This document shows, piece by piece, positions 35,338-44,342 of a stretch of 64,000 nucleotides of DNA; positions within the stretch are counted from its first letter, which is position 1; every line of letters begins with the position of its first letter. Source of the stretch: Bacteroidales bacterium (GTDB lineage Bacteria > Bacteroidota > Bacteroidia > Bacteroidales > UBA932); NCBI GenBank assembly GCA_024401695.1, contig JAKSKN010000001.1:310001-374000 (forward strand), given 5' to 3'. Made by a program: the position numbers and the translations under genes. The notes beneath the pieces are model-generated. The model was not told where the DNA came from. It saw nothing but the letters and a program-made list of their open reading frames with translations, and did no database searches.

Positions 35338-36639
35338 TCAGATGGAGAAGTTGTGATAATGAGGGCCGAAGCGTTCGAACGCCTGGCGGTCAAGCATTTC
35401 GCGATCATCAGGATGGGCGATGGATATCATAAGCTTGGCACGCTCCTGAAGGCTCTTGCCGTACAGATCCACCGCACCATATTCAGTCACCATCCAGTGC
35501 GCGTCGGCGCGAGGGGTCACGATACCGCCGCCGGGATTGATCTCAGCCACGATCTTGTTCTTGCCCTTGTTGGTGCGGGACGCGAAGGCGATGATGGACT
35601 TGCCGCCCTCGGACATCGAAGCGCCCTTCACGAATTCAAGCTGTCCGCCGGTGCCGCTGAAGATGCGGGTACCGATGGAATCGGCGCTGACCTGGCCCGT
35701 GAAATCCACTTCCGTTGCAGAATTGATTGCCTTCATATGAGGGTTCTGGCAGATCACCCACGGGTCATTGGTATATTTGATGTCCTTCATCAGGACGGCG
35801 GGATTATCATTAATGAAGCTGTAGACATCCTGGGAGCCGAGCAAGAAGGAAGCGACGACCTTACCGGTGTCGATCTTCTTGCTGGCGCCGTTGATGATGC
35901 CGGCCTTGATGAGCTTGAGAAGTCCGTCGGCGAACATCTCGGTGTGAAGACCCAGATTCTTGTGGCTGCCAAGCTGGGCTGCAAGCGCATTTGGCAGGGC
36001 ACCGATACCCATCTGGATGCAGTCACCGTCTTCGACGAGAGCCGCGCAGTTCTTTCCGATGATGACCTCGGTCGGAGTGGACTCCGCAAAATTGGCCGTC
36101 ACAAGCGGAGCATCGTCCTGGACAAGATAGTCGAAGCGATCCAGGCTCACGAGGTCGCCGTGGGCATACGGCACATTCGGGTTGACGACTCCGATCACGA
36201 TGTCAGCGCACTCCACTGCAGCGACAGAGCAGTCGACGGATGTGCCGAAGCTGACCATTCCGTTGGCGTCAGGCTGCGAGACATTGACCAGCGCCGCACC
36301 AAGCCTGATGGCTCCGCTGCGATAAAGCCTCGGGGTCTCACCCAGATGGACCGGAAGGTAGTCGGCATAGCCGGCATTGACGTTGGGGCGCACGTTCGGG
36401 CCTATGAAAAAGCCCTGGTCGAAGAAGATGCCTTCATAACGCGGTTCGCTGTACGGAGCCGGTCCCTCAGTATGGAAATGATGGAAGTGCAGGTCTGTGA
36501 CATCCCCGGCATCAGCGCGGCGGCACAGCGCCTGAATGAGACAATGGGGAACGCTAGCCACACTGCTGAGGTGAATGTGGCAGTGGGAAGGGATATGACT
36601 TACCGCTTCATCAGCCGAGACAAAATGGATAGGCTTCAT
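35338..36639 (-). CDS. Acetyl-CoA hydrolase/CoA-transferase family protein
   Basis: The 433-residue protein has both halves of the acetyl-CoA hydrolase/4-hydroxybutyrate CoA-transferase family. The N-terminal half includes YADYLPVHLGETPRLY and the GIGALPNALAAQL loop; the C-terminal half includes GTGGQLEFVKGASMSEGGKSIIAF and TEYGAVDLYGKSLQERAKLMISIAHP. It would move CoA between acetyl-CoA and an acyl acid such as butyrate, succinate or 4-hydroxybutyrate; the acid cannot be assigned. Together with ackA-pta elsewhere in the window it points to fermentative acetate and acyl-CoA turnover. It leads the operon with YqaA and tcdA. Confidence 0.88.
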   Translation of the reverse strand: MKPIHFVSADEAVSHIPSHCHIHLSSVASVPHCLIQALCRRADAGDVTDLHFHHFHTEGPAPYSEPRYEGIFFDQGFFIGPNVRPNVNAGYADYLPVHLGETPRLYRSGAIRLGAALVNVSQPDANGMVSFGTSVDCSVAAVECADIVIGVVNPNVPYAHGDLVSLDRFDYLVQDDAPLVTANFAESTPTEVIIGKNCAALVEDGDCIQMGIGALPNALAAQLGSHKNLGLHTEMFADGLLKLIKAGIINGASKKIDTGKVVASFLLGSQDVYSFINDNPAVLMKDIKYTNDPWVICQNPHMKAINSATEVDFTGQVSADSIGTRIFSGTGGQLEFVKGASMSEGGKSIIAFASRTNKGKNKIVAEINPGGGIVTPRADAHWMVTEYGAVDLYGKSLQERAKLMISIAHPDDREMLDRQAFERFGPHYHNFSI

Positions 36640-36649
36640 AATTATTTGC

Positions 36650-36657
36650 TATTTTTG
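36650..36657 (+). promoter_or_regulatory. -7 element of mazG
   Basis: TATTTTTG, 27 bases before the mazG ATG. It lies upstream of, and transcribes through, the minus-strand element at 36664, so the two divergent transcripts should overlap by several bases at their 5' ends. Confidence 0.55.
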
Positions 36658-36663
36658 TGGACG

Positions 36664-36671
36664 CAAATTTA
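36664..36671 (-). promoter_or_regulatory. -7 element of the CoA-transferase operon
   Basis: The minus strand reads TAAATTTG, 24 bases before the ATG at 36639. It is interlocked with the mazG element at 36650. Confidence 0.55.
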
Positions 36672-36684
36672 AGAAATATTCCCG

Positions 36685-37491
36685 ATGCACACAAAAGAAG
36701 AGAAGCTCGCCGCCTTCGGCAGGCTGCTGGACACTATGGATGCGCTGCGCGCAAAATGTCCCTGGAACGCCAGCCAGACAATGGAATCTATACGTCCGAT
36801 GACGGAAGAGGAAGTTTATGAACTCAGCGACGAGATTATGAAAGGCAACCGTACCGGTATCGCGAAGGAGATAGGCGACCTGCTTTACCATATGGTCTTC
36901 TATGCCTGCATCGGCGAAGAAGAAGGGTCTTTCGACATCGCGGACTGCATAGGCAGGATCTGCGACAAGATGGTATTCCGCCACCCTCACGTCTTCCGCG
37001 CAGACGGGTCGCTTGTCCCCGACGGGGAGGCTCCTTCCGCAAAGGAGATCGCCGACACCTGGGAGCTTGTGAAAGCCAGGGAAAAGGACGGCAACAAGAC
37101 CGTGATGTCAGGCATCCCGGATTCCATGCCGGCCATTCTCAAAGCACTTTCGATGCAGGAAAAAGCACGCGGATGCGGTTTCGACTGGGAAAAACGCGAG
37201 GATGTATGGGACAAGGTCCACGAAGAACTGGGAGAGGCAGAGGAAGCCTGCGGGGAAAATGACCGGGCCCATATGACAGAAGAATTCGGCGACCTGATGT
37301 TCGCCGCAATCAATGCGGCACGCCTCTATGGCATCGATCCGGAAGTTGCGCTCAGCAGCACCTGCAGCAAGTTCCGCCGCCGCTTCACCTACCTCGAGGA
37401 GAACACCCTCAAAAAGGGCATCCATCTCACGGACCTTACATTGGCGGAGATGGATGCGATATGGGACGAAGGCAAGGCCAGGGGCCTTTAG
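36685..37491 (+). CDS. mazG: Nucleoside triphosphate pyrophosphohydrolase MazG
   Basis: Hydrolyses NTPs and dNTPs to NMP and pyrophosphate, clearing abnormal nucleotides. The 268 residues contain two MazG folds: an N-terminal one with CPWNASQTMESIRPMTEEEVYEL and EIGDLLYHMVFYA, and a C-terminal one with KVHEELGEAEEA and EEFGDLMFAAINAARL. Each has the ExxE...ExxD-type Mg-binding helices. The length is that of full MazG. The stop overlaps the end of the convergent cstA by 4 bases. Confidence 0.93.
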   Translation: MHTKEEKLAAFGRLLDTMDALRAKCPWNASQTMESIRPMTEEEVYELSDEIMKGNRTGIAKEIGDLLYHMVFYACIGEEEGSFDIADCIGRICDKMVFRHPHVFRADGSLVPDGEAPSAKEIADTWELVKAREKDGNKTVMSGIPDSMPAILKALSMQEKARGCGFDWEKREDVWDKVHEELGEAEEACGENDRAHMTEEFGDLMFAAINAARLYGIDPEVALSSTCSKFRRRFTYLEENTLKKGIHLTDLTLAEMDAIWDEGKARGL

Positions 37492-38972
37492 TCGTTGATG
37501 TACAAGGTCTCGTACACGTCCTTGTTCTTTCTCTGAATATACAACCCAAGCACGATGCCGGCCACGAACACGGTTGTGGCTATGTATGGTGTGCTTGCTG
37601 CCGGGATATTGAAGCCTATCCTGTCTATGCAGATGTATGTTACGCATACCGCTGTCATAAAGGCGGCAGGGACAAGTGATACGATGAAATGCGGTTTCTT
37701 CGAATGTCGGGTCAGCCAGACGGTCAACGCCCAGAGGGTAAAGCAGGACAAGGTCTGGTTCATCCATCCGAAGTAGCGCCAGATGATGTTGAATCCGTTT
37801 TCGTCGGCGATGTTGAACCACAGGAGCAGTGCTGCGCCTGCAAAAAGCGGGATACTTACATAAAGTCTGTTGGCCTTCTTTTTCTGGTCAAGTTTAAAAT
37901 AGTCGGCAAGAATGATTCGCGCGCTGCGGAATGCCGTATCACCACTGGTAATAGGGGCGGCGACAACTCCGAGTATGGCAAGGACGCCGCCGAATACACC
38001 GAGCCAGGACCTCGCAACGGAAGTGACGACCTCAGGAGCCTGGGCTCCGTCCGCACCACACTCCGCCATTCCTCCGTCAAAGAAGAAATAGGAACTGACA
38101 GCTGCCCATATGAGAGCGACGATCCCTTCGGTGATCATTGACCCGTAGAAAATCGGACGCCCGTATCTTTCATTTTTGAGGCAGCGTGCCATAATCGGGC
38201 TCTGCGTAGCGTGGAAACCGCTTACAGCACCGCAGGCCACCGTTATGAAGAGACACGGGAAGATGCTCTGTCCCTCGACGCCGACTGACGGGCCCCTGTT
38301 CTGAAGTCCATCCCAGAATTCAGGGATGGACGGCCATTTGACGAACAGGCACGCCATCATCGCCAAAGCCATGAAGATAAGTGCGAAGGCGAAGAGCGGA
38401 TAAATCTTGCCGATGATCTTGTCGACAGGAAGAAGGGTCGCAATGATGTAATAGGCAAAGATGATGAATATCCAGAACATCGCCGAAGCGTTCTCCGTGC
38501 TGAAGAGGCCGGCGAGGTCGCCGAGGATCAACGCCGGGCTGTATACGAATACAGCCCCCACCAATATCATGAATACGGCAAGGAAGAAGGAGAGGAACAC
38601 CCTCATCTTGTCCCCAATATAGTGTCCGAGTATCTCGGGCAGCGAAGCTCCGAGATAACGGAGAGACAGCATACCGCTCAGATAATCGTGCACGGCGCCG
38701 GCGAAGATGCAGCCGAAAACGACCCACAGATAGCAGGACGGTCCGAACTTGGCACCCATTATGGCACCGAAGATCGGGCCGGTCCCCGCAATGTTCAGGA
38801 ACTGTATCATATAGACCTTCCAGGCCGGCATCGGGACGAAGTCGACACCGTCCTCCTTGGCTATTGCCGGTGTGATGCGGCGCGGGTTGGGCCCGAAGGC
38901 CTTCTCCACGAAGCGTCCATAAAAAATGTAGCCCAGAATCAGGGCTACTATGCTGATGATAAACGAATACAT
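37488..38972 (-). CDS. cstA: CstA-family carbon starvation/peptide transporter
   Basis: An inner-membrane transporter related to CstA/BtsT, which take up pyruvate or peptides. The 494 residues carry about 14 hydrophobic segments and typical CstA motifs: FVPMPAWKVYMIQFLNIAGTGPIFGAI and CGAVSGFHATQSPIMAR, then TSGDTAFRSARI. It is shorter than E. coli CstA (about 700), as is common in Bacteroidota. It is the last gene of the nrnA operon, 1 base after the cytidylate kinase-like gene. The substrate is not established. Confidence 0.88.
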   Translation of the reverse strand: MYSFIISIVALILGYIFYGRFVEKAFGPNPRRITPAIAKEDGVDFVPMPAWKVYMIQFLNIAGTGPIFGAIMGAKFGPSCYLWVVFGCIFAGAVHDYLSGMLSLRYLGASLPEILGHYIGDKMRVFLSFFLAVFMILVGAVFVYSPALILGDLAGLFSTENASAMFWIFIIFAYYIIATLLPVDKIIGKIYPLFAFALIFMALAMMACLFVKWPSIPEFWDGLQNRGPSVGVEGQSIFPCLFITVACGAVSGFHATQSPIMARCLKNERYGRPIFYGSMITEGIVALIWAAVSSYFFFDGGMAECGADGAQAPEVVTSVARSWLGVFGGVLAILGVVAAPITSGDTAFRSARIILADYFKLDQKKKANRLYVSIPLFAGAALLLWFNIADENGFNIIWRYFGWMNQTLSCFTLWALTVWLTRHSKKPHFIVSLVPAAFMTAVCVTYICIDRIGFNIPAASTPYIATTVFVAGIVLGLYIQRKNKDVYETLYIND

Positions 38973-38973
38973 T

Positions 38974-39579
38974 TTATTTCCTCCTCAGAAAATCAATGAT
39001 AAAATCCGACGTTCCCTCAATCCCAAGTATGGAGGAATCTATGCAGAGGTCATAATTCGAAGCCTTCCCCCAATGTCCGAACGTAAAGAAGTTATAGTAC
39101 TCGGCACGGGCCTTGTCGTTCTTTTCAATCAGGCGTTCCGCCTCGGCCGGAGTTATGCCCATACGTTCTGACACCCTCTTCCTGCGGTCCTCGACAGGTG
39201 CACAGATGAATACGTCGAGGCAATCCATATCACGGAGCACATAATCCGAGGCCCGGCCCACAAAGATCGCATCGCCGTTGGAGGCGATATCCCGTATCAC
39301 CTCGCTCTGTATCTTGAAAAGAGAACTTTCATTTATTGCGCTCTGGGTGTATGCCCCTTCGAACCTGTTCGAGCTGAACAGGTTGCTCAAGCTGAAATTG
39401 TGCTTCTTTTCGTCGCTCCGGCTGAAAAGTTCCGGGCTGATGCCGCTCTGTTCAGCAGCAGCCGAAAGCAGCTCGTCGTCATAAACCGGTATTCCGAGTT
39501 TCTCGCCAAGGCACACCGCCACGCTCTTTCCGCCACTTCCGAACTGCCTTCCGATATTGATTATTGTGTGCTTCTCCAT
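38974..39579 (-). CDS. Cytidylate kinase-like P-loop protein
   Basis: The 201-residue protein has a P-loop GRQFGSGGKSVA near residues 10-21 and matches the cytidylate-kinase-like family often found beside membrane transporters. Downstream motifs include FVGRASDYVL and the Arg-rich lid APVEDRRKRVSERMG. It is probably a small-molecule kinase, but the substrate is unknown and it is not the canonical cmk. It sits between the MATE and cstA genes with gaps of 6 and 1 bases. Confidence 0.8.
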   Translation of the reverse strand: MEKHTIINIGRQFGSGGKSVAVCLGEKLGIPVYDDELLSAAAEQSGISPELFSRSDEKKHNFSLSNLFSSNRFEGAYTQSAINESSLFKIQSEVIRDIASNGDAIFVGRASDYVLRDMDCLDVFICAPVEDRRKRVSERMGITPAEAERLIEKNDKARAEYYNFFTFGHWGKASNYDLCIDSSILGIEGTSDFIIDFLRRK

Positions 39580-39585
39580 ACTCGC

Positions 39586-40983
39586 CTATTGTATTGTACC
39601 ACCGAGGATGCTGGCATCGCCACCCTCCTCGAGTTTGTCAAATTTACGGAAAATATTGATAATGAGTATCGCGGCAACGATGATATTGAGTGTATCCGAA
39701 ATAGGGAAGCTCCACCAGACACCGCTTTGTCCGAAAAACAGCGGCAAGGTGTAGAGGAACGGCAGAAGGAAAAGCAGCTGCCTGGTGAGTGACAGGAATA
39801 TTGATTTCTTCACCATACCGAGACATTGGAAGAAATTGGAAGAGACCATACCGAAACCGGTCAGGGCGAATCCGCAGTTCATTATGCGCAGGCCGTGGGC
39901 CGCAAGGTCAATCATCTCCGGATCATTCGTGAACAGGCTGACTGCGGTACGGGGAATCAGCTCTGCGACAAGGAAACAGATGAACGTCACCAGGATCTCC
40001 CACTTCGCTGTCAGGAAGAATATCTCCTTGACCCTCTTGTACTGGCGGGCGCCGTAGTTATAGCCCGCGATAGGCTGCAGACCCTGGTTGAAGCCCATGC
40101 ATATCATTACGAAAAGCATTGTCAGGCGGTTGTTTATCCCATACGCGCCGATGGCAAGGTCTCCGCCGTATTTGCCGAGCTGCTGATTGATGAAGAGGGC
40201 TACAAGGCAGGCGGCGGTATTCATCATGAACGGGCCGATACCGATTGCAAGCGATTTCTTGGCAATGCGCTTGTCAAACTGGAAGAGCGGCCTCGGGAAA
40301 TGCAGGAAGCGCTTCTTGTCGGCGAGGAACCGCAGTGAATAGACCAATGCAAGCATCTGGCAGAGGACCGTGGCGAGGGCCGCTCCCTTGATGCCCAGAT
40401 GCAGGGCAAAAATGAATATCGGATCCAGGATCGCATTGGAGATCACCGTGAAGAGGATCAGGCCCATGGCTGTCCTGGGATGACCGGAACAGCGTATCAC
40501 TCCGTTGAAACCATGGTACAGATGCGTGAAGGCATTTCCAAGGAGGATGATGACCATATAGTCCCTGGCATAAGGGAGGGTTAACTCACTGGCACCGAAG
40601 AACACAAGGATAGGATCCAGAAAAGCCAGGGTGACTATCGTGAAAAGGATTCCGATCGCGACATTCATCGACAGGACGTTTGACAGGACCTTCTGCGCGG
40701 CGTCATAGTTCTTCTGCCCGAGGAGGACGGAAATGAGGGTCATTGCGCCGACACCCACCAGCGTGCCGATCGCAATGGAAAGGTTCATCAGAGGGAAAGT
40801 GACGGCAAGGCCGCTGATCGCTGCGGAACCGACACCGGGGATATGGCCGATATAGATGCTGTCGACCATATTGTATAAAGAAGCTGCAGTCTGGGCGATA
40901 ATGCCCGGGACTGCATACATCTTGAGGAGCTTGCTGATTTTTTGTGTTCCGAGTTCGGTAGGAGCCAATCCGATTACAGCCAT
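39586..40983 (-). CDS. MATE-family efflux transporter
   Basis: The 465-residue protein has twelve hydrophobic segments in two six-helix halves. MATE features include PGIIAQTAASLYNMVDSIYIGHIPG near residues 28-52, ALGI-type GTLVGVGAMTLISVLLGQ, and GFNQGLQPIAGYNYGARQYKRVKE in the second half. It exports drugs or metabolites with Na+ or H+; the substrate is unknown. Third gene of the nrnA operon, 7 bases after the FKBP lipoprotein. Confidence 0.9.
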   Translation of the reverse strand: MAVIGLAPTELGTQKISKLLKMYAVPGIIAQTAASLYNMVDSIYIGHIPGVGSAAISGLAVTFPLMNLSIAIGTLVGVGAMTLISVLLGQKNYDAAQKVLSNVLSMNVAIGILFTIVTLAFLDPILVFFGASELTLPYARDYMVIILLGNAFTHLYHGFNGVIRCSGHPRTAMGLILFTVISNAILDPIFIFALHLGIKGAALATVLCQMLALVYSLRFLADKKRFLHFPRPLFQFDKRIAKKSLAIGIGPFMMNTAACLVALFINQQLGKYGGDLAIGAYGINNRLTMLFVMICMGFNQGLQPIAGYNYGARQYKRVKEIFFLTAKWEILVTFICFLVAELIPRTAVSLFTNDPEMIDLAAHGLRIMNCGFALTGFGMVSSNFFQCLGMVKKSIFLSLTRQLLFLLPFLYTLPLFFGQSGVWWSFPISDTLNIIVAAILIINIFRKFDKLEEGGDASILGGTIQ

Positions 40984-40990
40984 ATCACCA

Positions 40991-42016
40991 CTATTTCTTT
41001 TCCACAGCCTCTATGTCAAACCTCAATGGTGAATAAGCCGGTATGGAACCCGTACCGTTGGCGCCATATCCATGGTTGGAGTAGAATATCGTGACGATTT
41101 TCTCGTTCTTGTGAATCTTCTTGAGCGCGTATGCAAATCCCGTGATAGGCGTGCTGCCACCGAAAGACACCGTCGTCTCATTTTCATCTTCGCTCGACTT
41201 TGACACTTTCACCGAAGTCGGGCCGTAAGTCCTTGATGAAGAGTAAAGGCCGTAAACCTTTGCCGTATCCTTGATGTTCGTATCAAAGACGGTCCCGTCG
41301 AGAAGCCTTCCGATATAGTTCACATAGAATGCCGTATCAAGAGGGATCTTTTCCTGTGAAGGTGTGTCAACAGGGATGATATAAAGTCCGTTGGCCGAGG
41401 AATCGGAGACACTCTTAAAAGGGAAGTTATGTGACAGGTAGCGTCCGATGCTGTCGACCTGCCATTTTGCGACATCGCTTATCCTGTTGACAAGCCTGAT
41501 GTTATAGATTGCCGTCGAAGAGGATGCATCGACGTTCTCGATATATTCCTTCGCCGTCTTGTATCTGGTCTTCGTTGCAAGCCAGCCGGGAATGAGGGCC
41601 GTCACTTCCCCGCCTTCATTCATCGAGGAGACGATCTCATCCAGGCCGACCATAAGATTGTCATTGGTCCTGAACCACATCGCAGGGCCGCAGAAGGTGG
41701 ACGTGCTGTACAGCCCGGTCTTCTTCATCAGATCGACGTCGGTGGAATAGATCAGCTGGCCGTCAAGGGTCCACGCCGAATAGTCCACATACAGGTACGG
41801 ATAGCTGTCGGCATCGCCTGCAGCGGGACCGCTGCCGGTCCTGGAATCAATGATATAAGAACCAAGAGCCGTAGCCCTGGCCGTCGGGTAATAGGTCTGG
41901 ACATACGCCTCTATGTATCTTTTGGCCGCATCATTGATGCCGGTTTTGACTCCCTTCGCGCATCCGCCGAGGAGAATAGTTGCCGCAGCAAGCCAGAATA
42001 ATACTACTTTCTTCAT
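40991..42016 (-). CDS. FKBP-type peptidyl-prolyl isomerase lipoprotein
   Basis: The product starts at the ATG at 42016 (341 residues), with a lipobox at Cys19 (LLGGC); an upstream in-frame ATG at 42076 lies inside nrnA and is not preferred. Two FKBP-like domains are visible: an early one around VDYSAWTLDGQLIYSTD to VSSMNEGGEVTALIPGWLA, and a later one around VNYIGRLLDGTVFDTN to FAYALKKIHKNEKIVTIFYSNHGYG. Proline isomerisation of exported proteins in the periplasm is the likely role, but key pocket residues were not checked. Second gene after nrnA, 10 bases away. Confidence 0.8.
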   Translation of the reverse strand: MKKVVLFWLAAATILLGGCAKGVKTGINDAAKRYIEAYVQTYYPTARATALGSYIIDSRTGSGPAAGDADSYPYLYVDYSAWTLDGQLIYSTDVDLMKKTGLYSTSTFCGPAMWFRTNDNLMVGLDEIVSSMNEGGEVTALIPGWLATKTRYKTAKEYIENVDASSSTAIYNIRLVNRISDVAKWQVDSIGRYLSHNFPFKSVSDSSANGLYIIPVDTPSQEKIPLDTAFYVNYIGRLLDGTVFDTNIKDTAKVYGLYSSSRTYGPTSVKVSKSSEDENETTVSFGGSTPITGFAYALKKIHKNEKIVTIFYSNHGYGANGTGSIPAYSPLRFDIEAVEKK

Positions 42017-42026
42017 TCTCTGTTCT

Positions 42027-43085
42027 TTATATTTCAGGCTTCCGGTTACACATAAACCGTGCCGTAACTGTTTCAATATATCCGGCCGCTTCTTCCGGCC
42101 CGGCTATGTCCTCCGGCCAGTAAAGCCGGCCGCCGGCAGCGCACTCGTGTCCGCCTCCGTTGAAATGCTCGCGGGCCAGCATATTCGCCGACCACCCTTT
42201 CTTGGAGCGTATCGACGTGCGATAATATCCGTCATCCTCCTTGAGGAAGATGGAGATTCTGACACGGTCGATTCCAAGCGGCAAATTTACAAAACCTTCC
42301 GTATCTCCTTCACAAATTTCGAATTTTCTTAAGAAAACGGAGTCCATAATGAAATATGCGACACCGTCCGATGTGATATGCATAAGCTCGGAAAGCACCG
42401 CCCCCATGGCGCGGAAACGGTTCTCGCCGTATCTGTTGTACAGATTGGCCAGTATATCGTCGCGGTCGACGCCCGCGGCGAGCAGCGCCGACGCCATCGC
42501 AAGTGTCGTCGGGAATACGGAATTCGCAAAATTGTTCGTGTCGGTGGTCATTCCGACCATAAGCGCACGGCGCGTTCCCTCCGGAAGGTTATCCACGGTC
42601 CCGATGCCCGGGAGTGCAAGGAGTATGTAGTGGAGGAGTTCGCTGGCCGACGAGGTCTCCGTCTCCGAAAAGACAAGGTCAAAGTCCTCGACCGCAGGAG
42701 ACAGATGATGGTCTATCAGCACTTTGGCCGCCCTTGACGAACGAACGGAAGCCTCCGCGCCGGCAGTGCGGGAAAGCACGTTGAGGTCGAGGCAGACGAC
42801 AAGATCTGCGGACCCGATGAAGGCCGCCGCCCCTGACGGATCGGCGGAAACGTCGAGCAGCGAATCTTCGGCAACGATGAATTGCAGATTTGACGCGACG
42901 GCATCCGGCACCAGGATGCGCGCTTTCCTGCCAAGCGTGAGGGTAAGAAAATACCAAAGTGCAGTGGTGCTGCCCAGGGCATCGCCGTCCGGGTGTGTGT
43001 GCGTAATGATCGCAACGGACCCGGCACCACGCAGGAGAGCGTCCAGACGCAATATTTTATCTGGCGGGAGCTGTTTCATTGTCAT
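42027..43085 (-). CDS. nrnA: DHH-family bifunctional oligoribonuclease/pAp phosphatase
   Basis: Degrades short oligoribonucleotides and 3'-phosphoadenosine 5'-phosphate with Mn2+. The DHH domain shows ITHTHPDGDALGS near 31-43, DLVVCLDLNVL and VLIDHHLSP, the signature His-His. The DHHA1 domain ends with HFNGGGHECAAGGRLYW. The length (352) fits NrnA. An alternative ATG two codons in (43079) is possible. It is the first of five closely packed minus-strand genes ending with cstA. Confidence 0.9.
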   Translation of the reverse strand: MTMKQLPPDKILRLDALLRGAGSVAIITHTHPDGDALGSTTALWYFLTLTLGRKARILVPDAVASNLQFIVAEDSLLDVSADPSGAAAFIGSADLVVCLDLNVLSRTAGAEASVRSSRAAKVLIDHHLSPAVEDFDLVFSETETSSASELLHYILLALPGIGTVDNLPEGTRRALMVGMTTDTNNFANSVFPTTLAMASALLAAGVDRDDILANLYNRYGENRFRAMGAVLSELMHITSDGVAYFIMDSVFLRKFEICEGDTEGFVNLPLGIDRVRISIFLKEDDGYYRTSIRSKKGWSANMLAREHFNGGGHECAAGGRLYWPEDIAGPEEAAGYIETVTARFMCNRKPEI

Positions 43086-43099
43086 CCTCCATAATGCTG

Positions 43100-43107
43100 C
43101 AAATTTA
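43100..43107 (-). promoter_or_regulatory. -7 element of the nrnA-cstA operon
   Basis: The minus strand reads TAAATTTG, 14 bases before the ATG at 43085; divergent from the element at 43140. Confidence 0.6.
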
Positions 43108-43139
43108 GTAAGAATATTGCATTTGATAAATCATTTTCA

Positions 43140-43147
43140 TAACTTTG
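43140..43147 (+). promoter_or_regulatory. -7 element of the hypothetical-DUF3822-rsmD operon
   Basis: TAACTTTG, 32 bases before the ATG at 43180. Confidence 0.6.
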
Positions 43148-43179
43148 TGGGGTTTTGAAAGTAAACAAAAACACATAAA

Positions 43180-43881
43180 ATGAAAAAGTCAGTAAAGATT
43201 ATCGTCGAAGTTGTTCTTCTGGTCGCTATCGTAGGCCTGGTATACGCCATCTACAACAGCATCACAAAGCCGGTCAACTTCAACAAGCAACTCGAAGCAC
43301 GTAAAACAGTAGCCGTTCAGAGACTCAAGGACATCCGTACCCTTGAAGTCGCCTACAAAGGCGAGAACAACAAGTTCACCGCCGACATCGACTCCCTCAT
43401 CGACTACTACAAGAACGGTCAGATGTCAATCGTGATGCAGATCGGTTCCGTGGACGACTCTCTCGCATGGGAGCACACCCAGAAGGTCAAGAAGGGTCTC
43501 AAGGGCAAGGGAGCTGAGATTGACAACCAGCTCAAGGCTCTCTATGAAAAGGGCGACAAGAATCTCGTGTTCTCTGCTGTCACCAAGATCCCTGTAAAGG
43601 ACACTCTCTTCCGCAGCCGCGAGGATTTCTGCGCTGACTCACTCGCCACCATTCCTTTCTCAGGCGGCAAGCCGGTCATTATGGACGCCGTAGTAAGGAT
43701 GGTATCAGGCGTGCCTGTTCCTCTGTTCGAGGCTAAGATGCCTTACAAACTTCTCTGCAAGGGTATGGACAACCAGCTCCGCATCAACCTCGATGCCGAC
43801 TGCAGGGACAAGAACAGGTTCGAAGGCCTTCAGGTCGGTTCAGTCGACACTCCTAACAACAACGCAGGTAACTGGGAGTAG
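43180..43881 (+). CDS. Hypothetical single-pass membrane protein
   Basis: The 233-residue protein has one N-terminal hydrophobic helix (about 8-26) after a basic start, then a soluble domain. The long N-terminal helix, followed by a region with ARKTVAVQRLKDIRTLEVAYKGENNKF, recalls the shape of type II pseudopilins or PilA-like proteins, but I do not see a prepilin peptidase site, so this is only a resemblance. Its codon use is strongly biased to a few preferred codons, suggesting high expression. It shares one base with the DUF3822-like gene and is part of the rsmD operon. I do not recognise a named family. Confidence 0.75.
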   Translation: MKKSVKIIVEVVLLVAIVGLVYAIYNSITKPVNFNKQLEARKTVAVQRLKDIRTLEVAYKGENNKFTADIDSLIDYYKNGQMSIVMQIGSVDDSLAWEHTQKVKKGLKGKGAEIDNQLKALYEKGDKNLVFSAVTKIPVKDTLFRSREDFCADSLATIPFSGGKPVIMDAVVRMVSGVPVPLFEAKMPYKLLCKGMDNQLRINLDADCRDKNRFEGLQVGSVDTPNNNAGNWE

Positions 43882-44342
43882 TGTTCACGCTTGTTCCTTC
43901 CAATTTTTTCGATGCTTCAGCAGAACGTGAGACACTTGCTGGAGTTGTTGAGCTGAGGGAAGGACAGCAGGTGAAGCATATTGAAATACCACAATACGAT
44001 GCTGTCCTCGTCTACGCCGTAGATGAGGACAGTGCCGTTTTGTATCCGGAGATCTATCACATACTGAACGATCTTCCGAAATGCCCTGAATACAACAAGA
44101 TACTCTGCAGTGTCAAGGACGGCATCCTGACGCTGGCCATAGCCCAGGGCAAATCCCTTCTTCTCGCCAACTGGTACAACGCACCGGATTTCACCACCGC
44201 CGAATATTACATATTCCTGGCTATGAAATCGCTGCAACTCAATCCGGAGGTCTCCACAATCTGCTGGAGAACGCCTGTCGACAAAGAGGACGAGATGTCC
44301 CTCTACCGCTATTTCAAAGCAGTCGATTACCTATGCGAATAA
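43881..44342 (+). CDS. DUF3822-like protein
   Basis: The 153-residue protein starts with GTG (FTLVPSNFFD) inside the stop of the preceding gene (TAGTG), and no better start is available. The sequence resembles the Bacteroidota family DUF3822, often found next to rsmD; it is shorter than most members, so it may be only part of the fold. The first part looks like an actin/ASKHA-like or mixed alpha/beta domain, with no catalytic residues seen. Function is unknown. It overlaps rsmD by 10 bases. Confidence 0.7.
   Translation: MFTLVPSNFFDASAERETLAGVVELREGQQVKHIEIPQYDAVLVYAVDEDSAVLYPEIYHILNDLPKCPEYNKILCSVKDGILTLAIAQGKSLLLANWYNAPDFTTAEYYIFLAMKSLQLNPEVSTICWRTPVDKEDEMSLYRYFKAVDYLCE

Noticed and set aside
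34987-36672. A 561-codon plus-strand open frame opposite the CoA-transferase and YqaA genes
   Set aside because: It spans two genuine minus-strand genes and their junction, and no family features are seen in its product.
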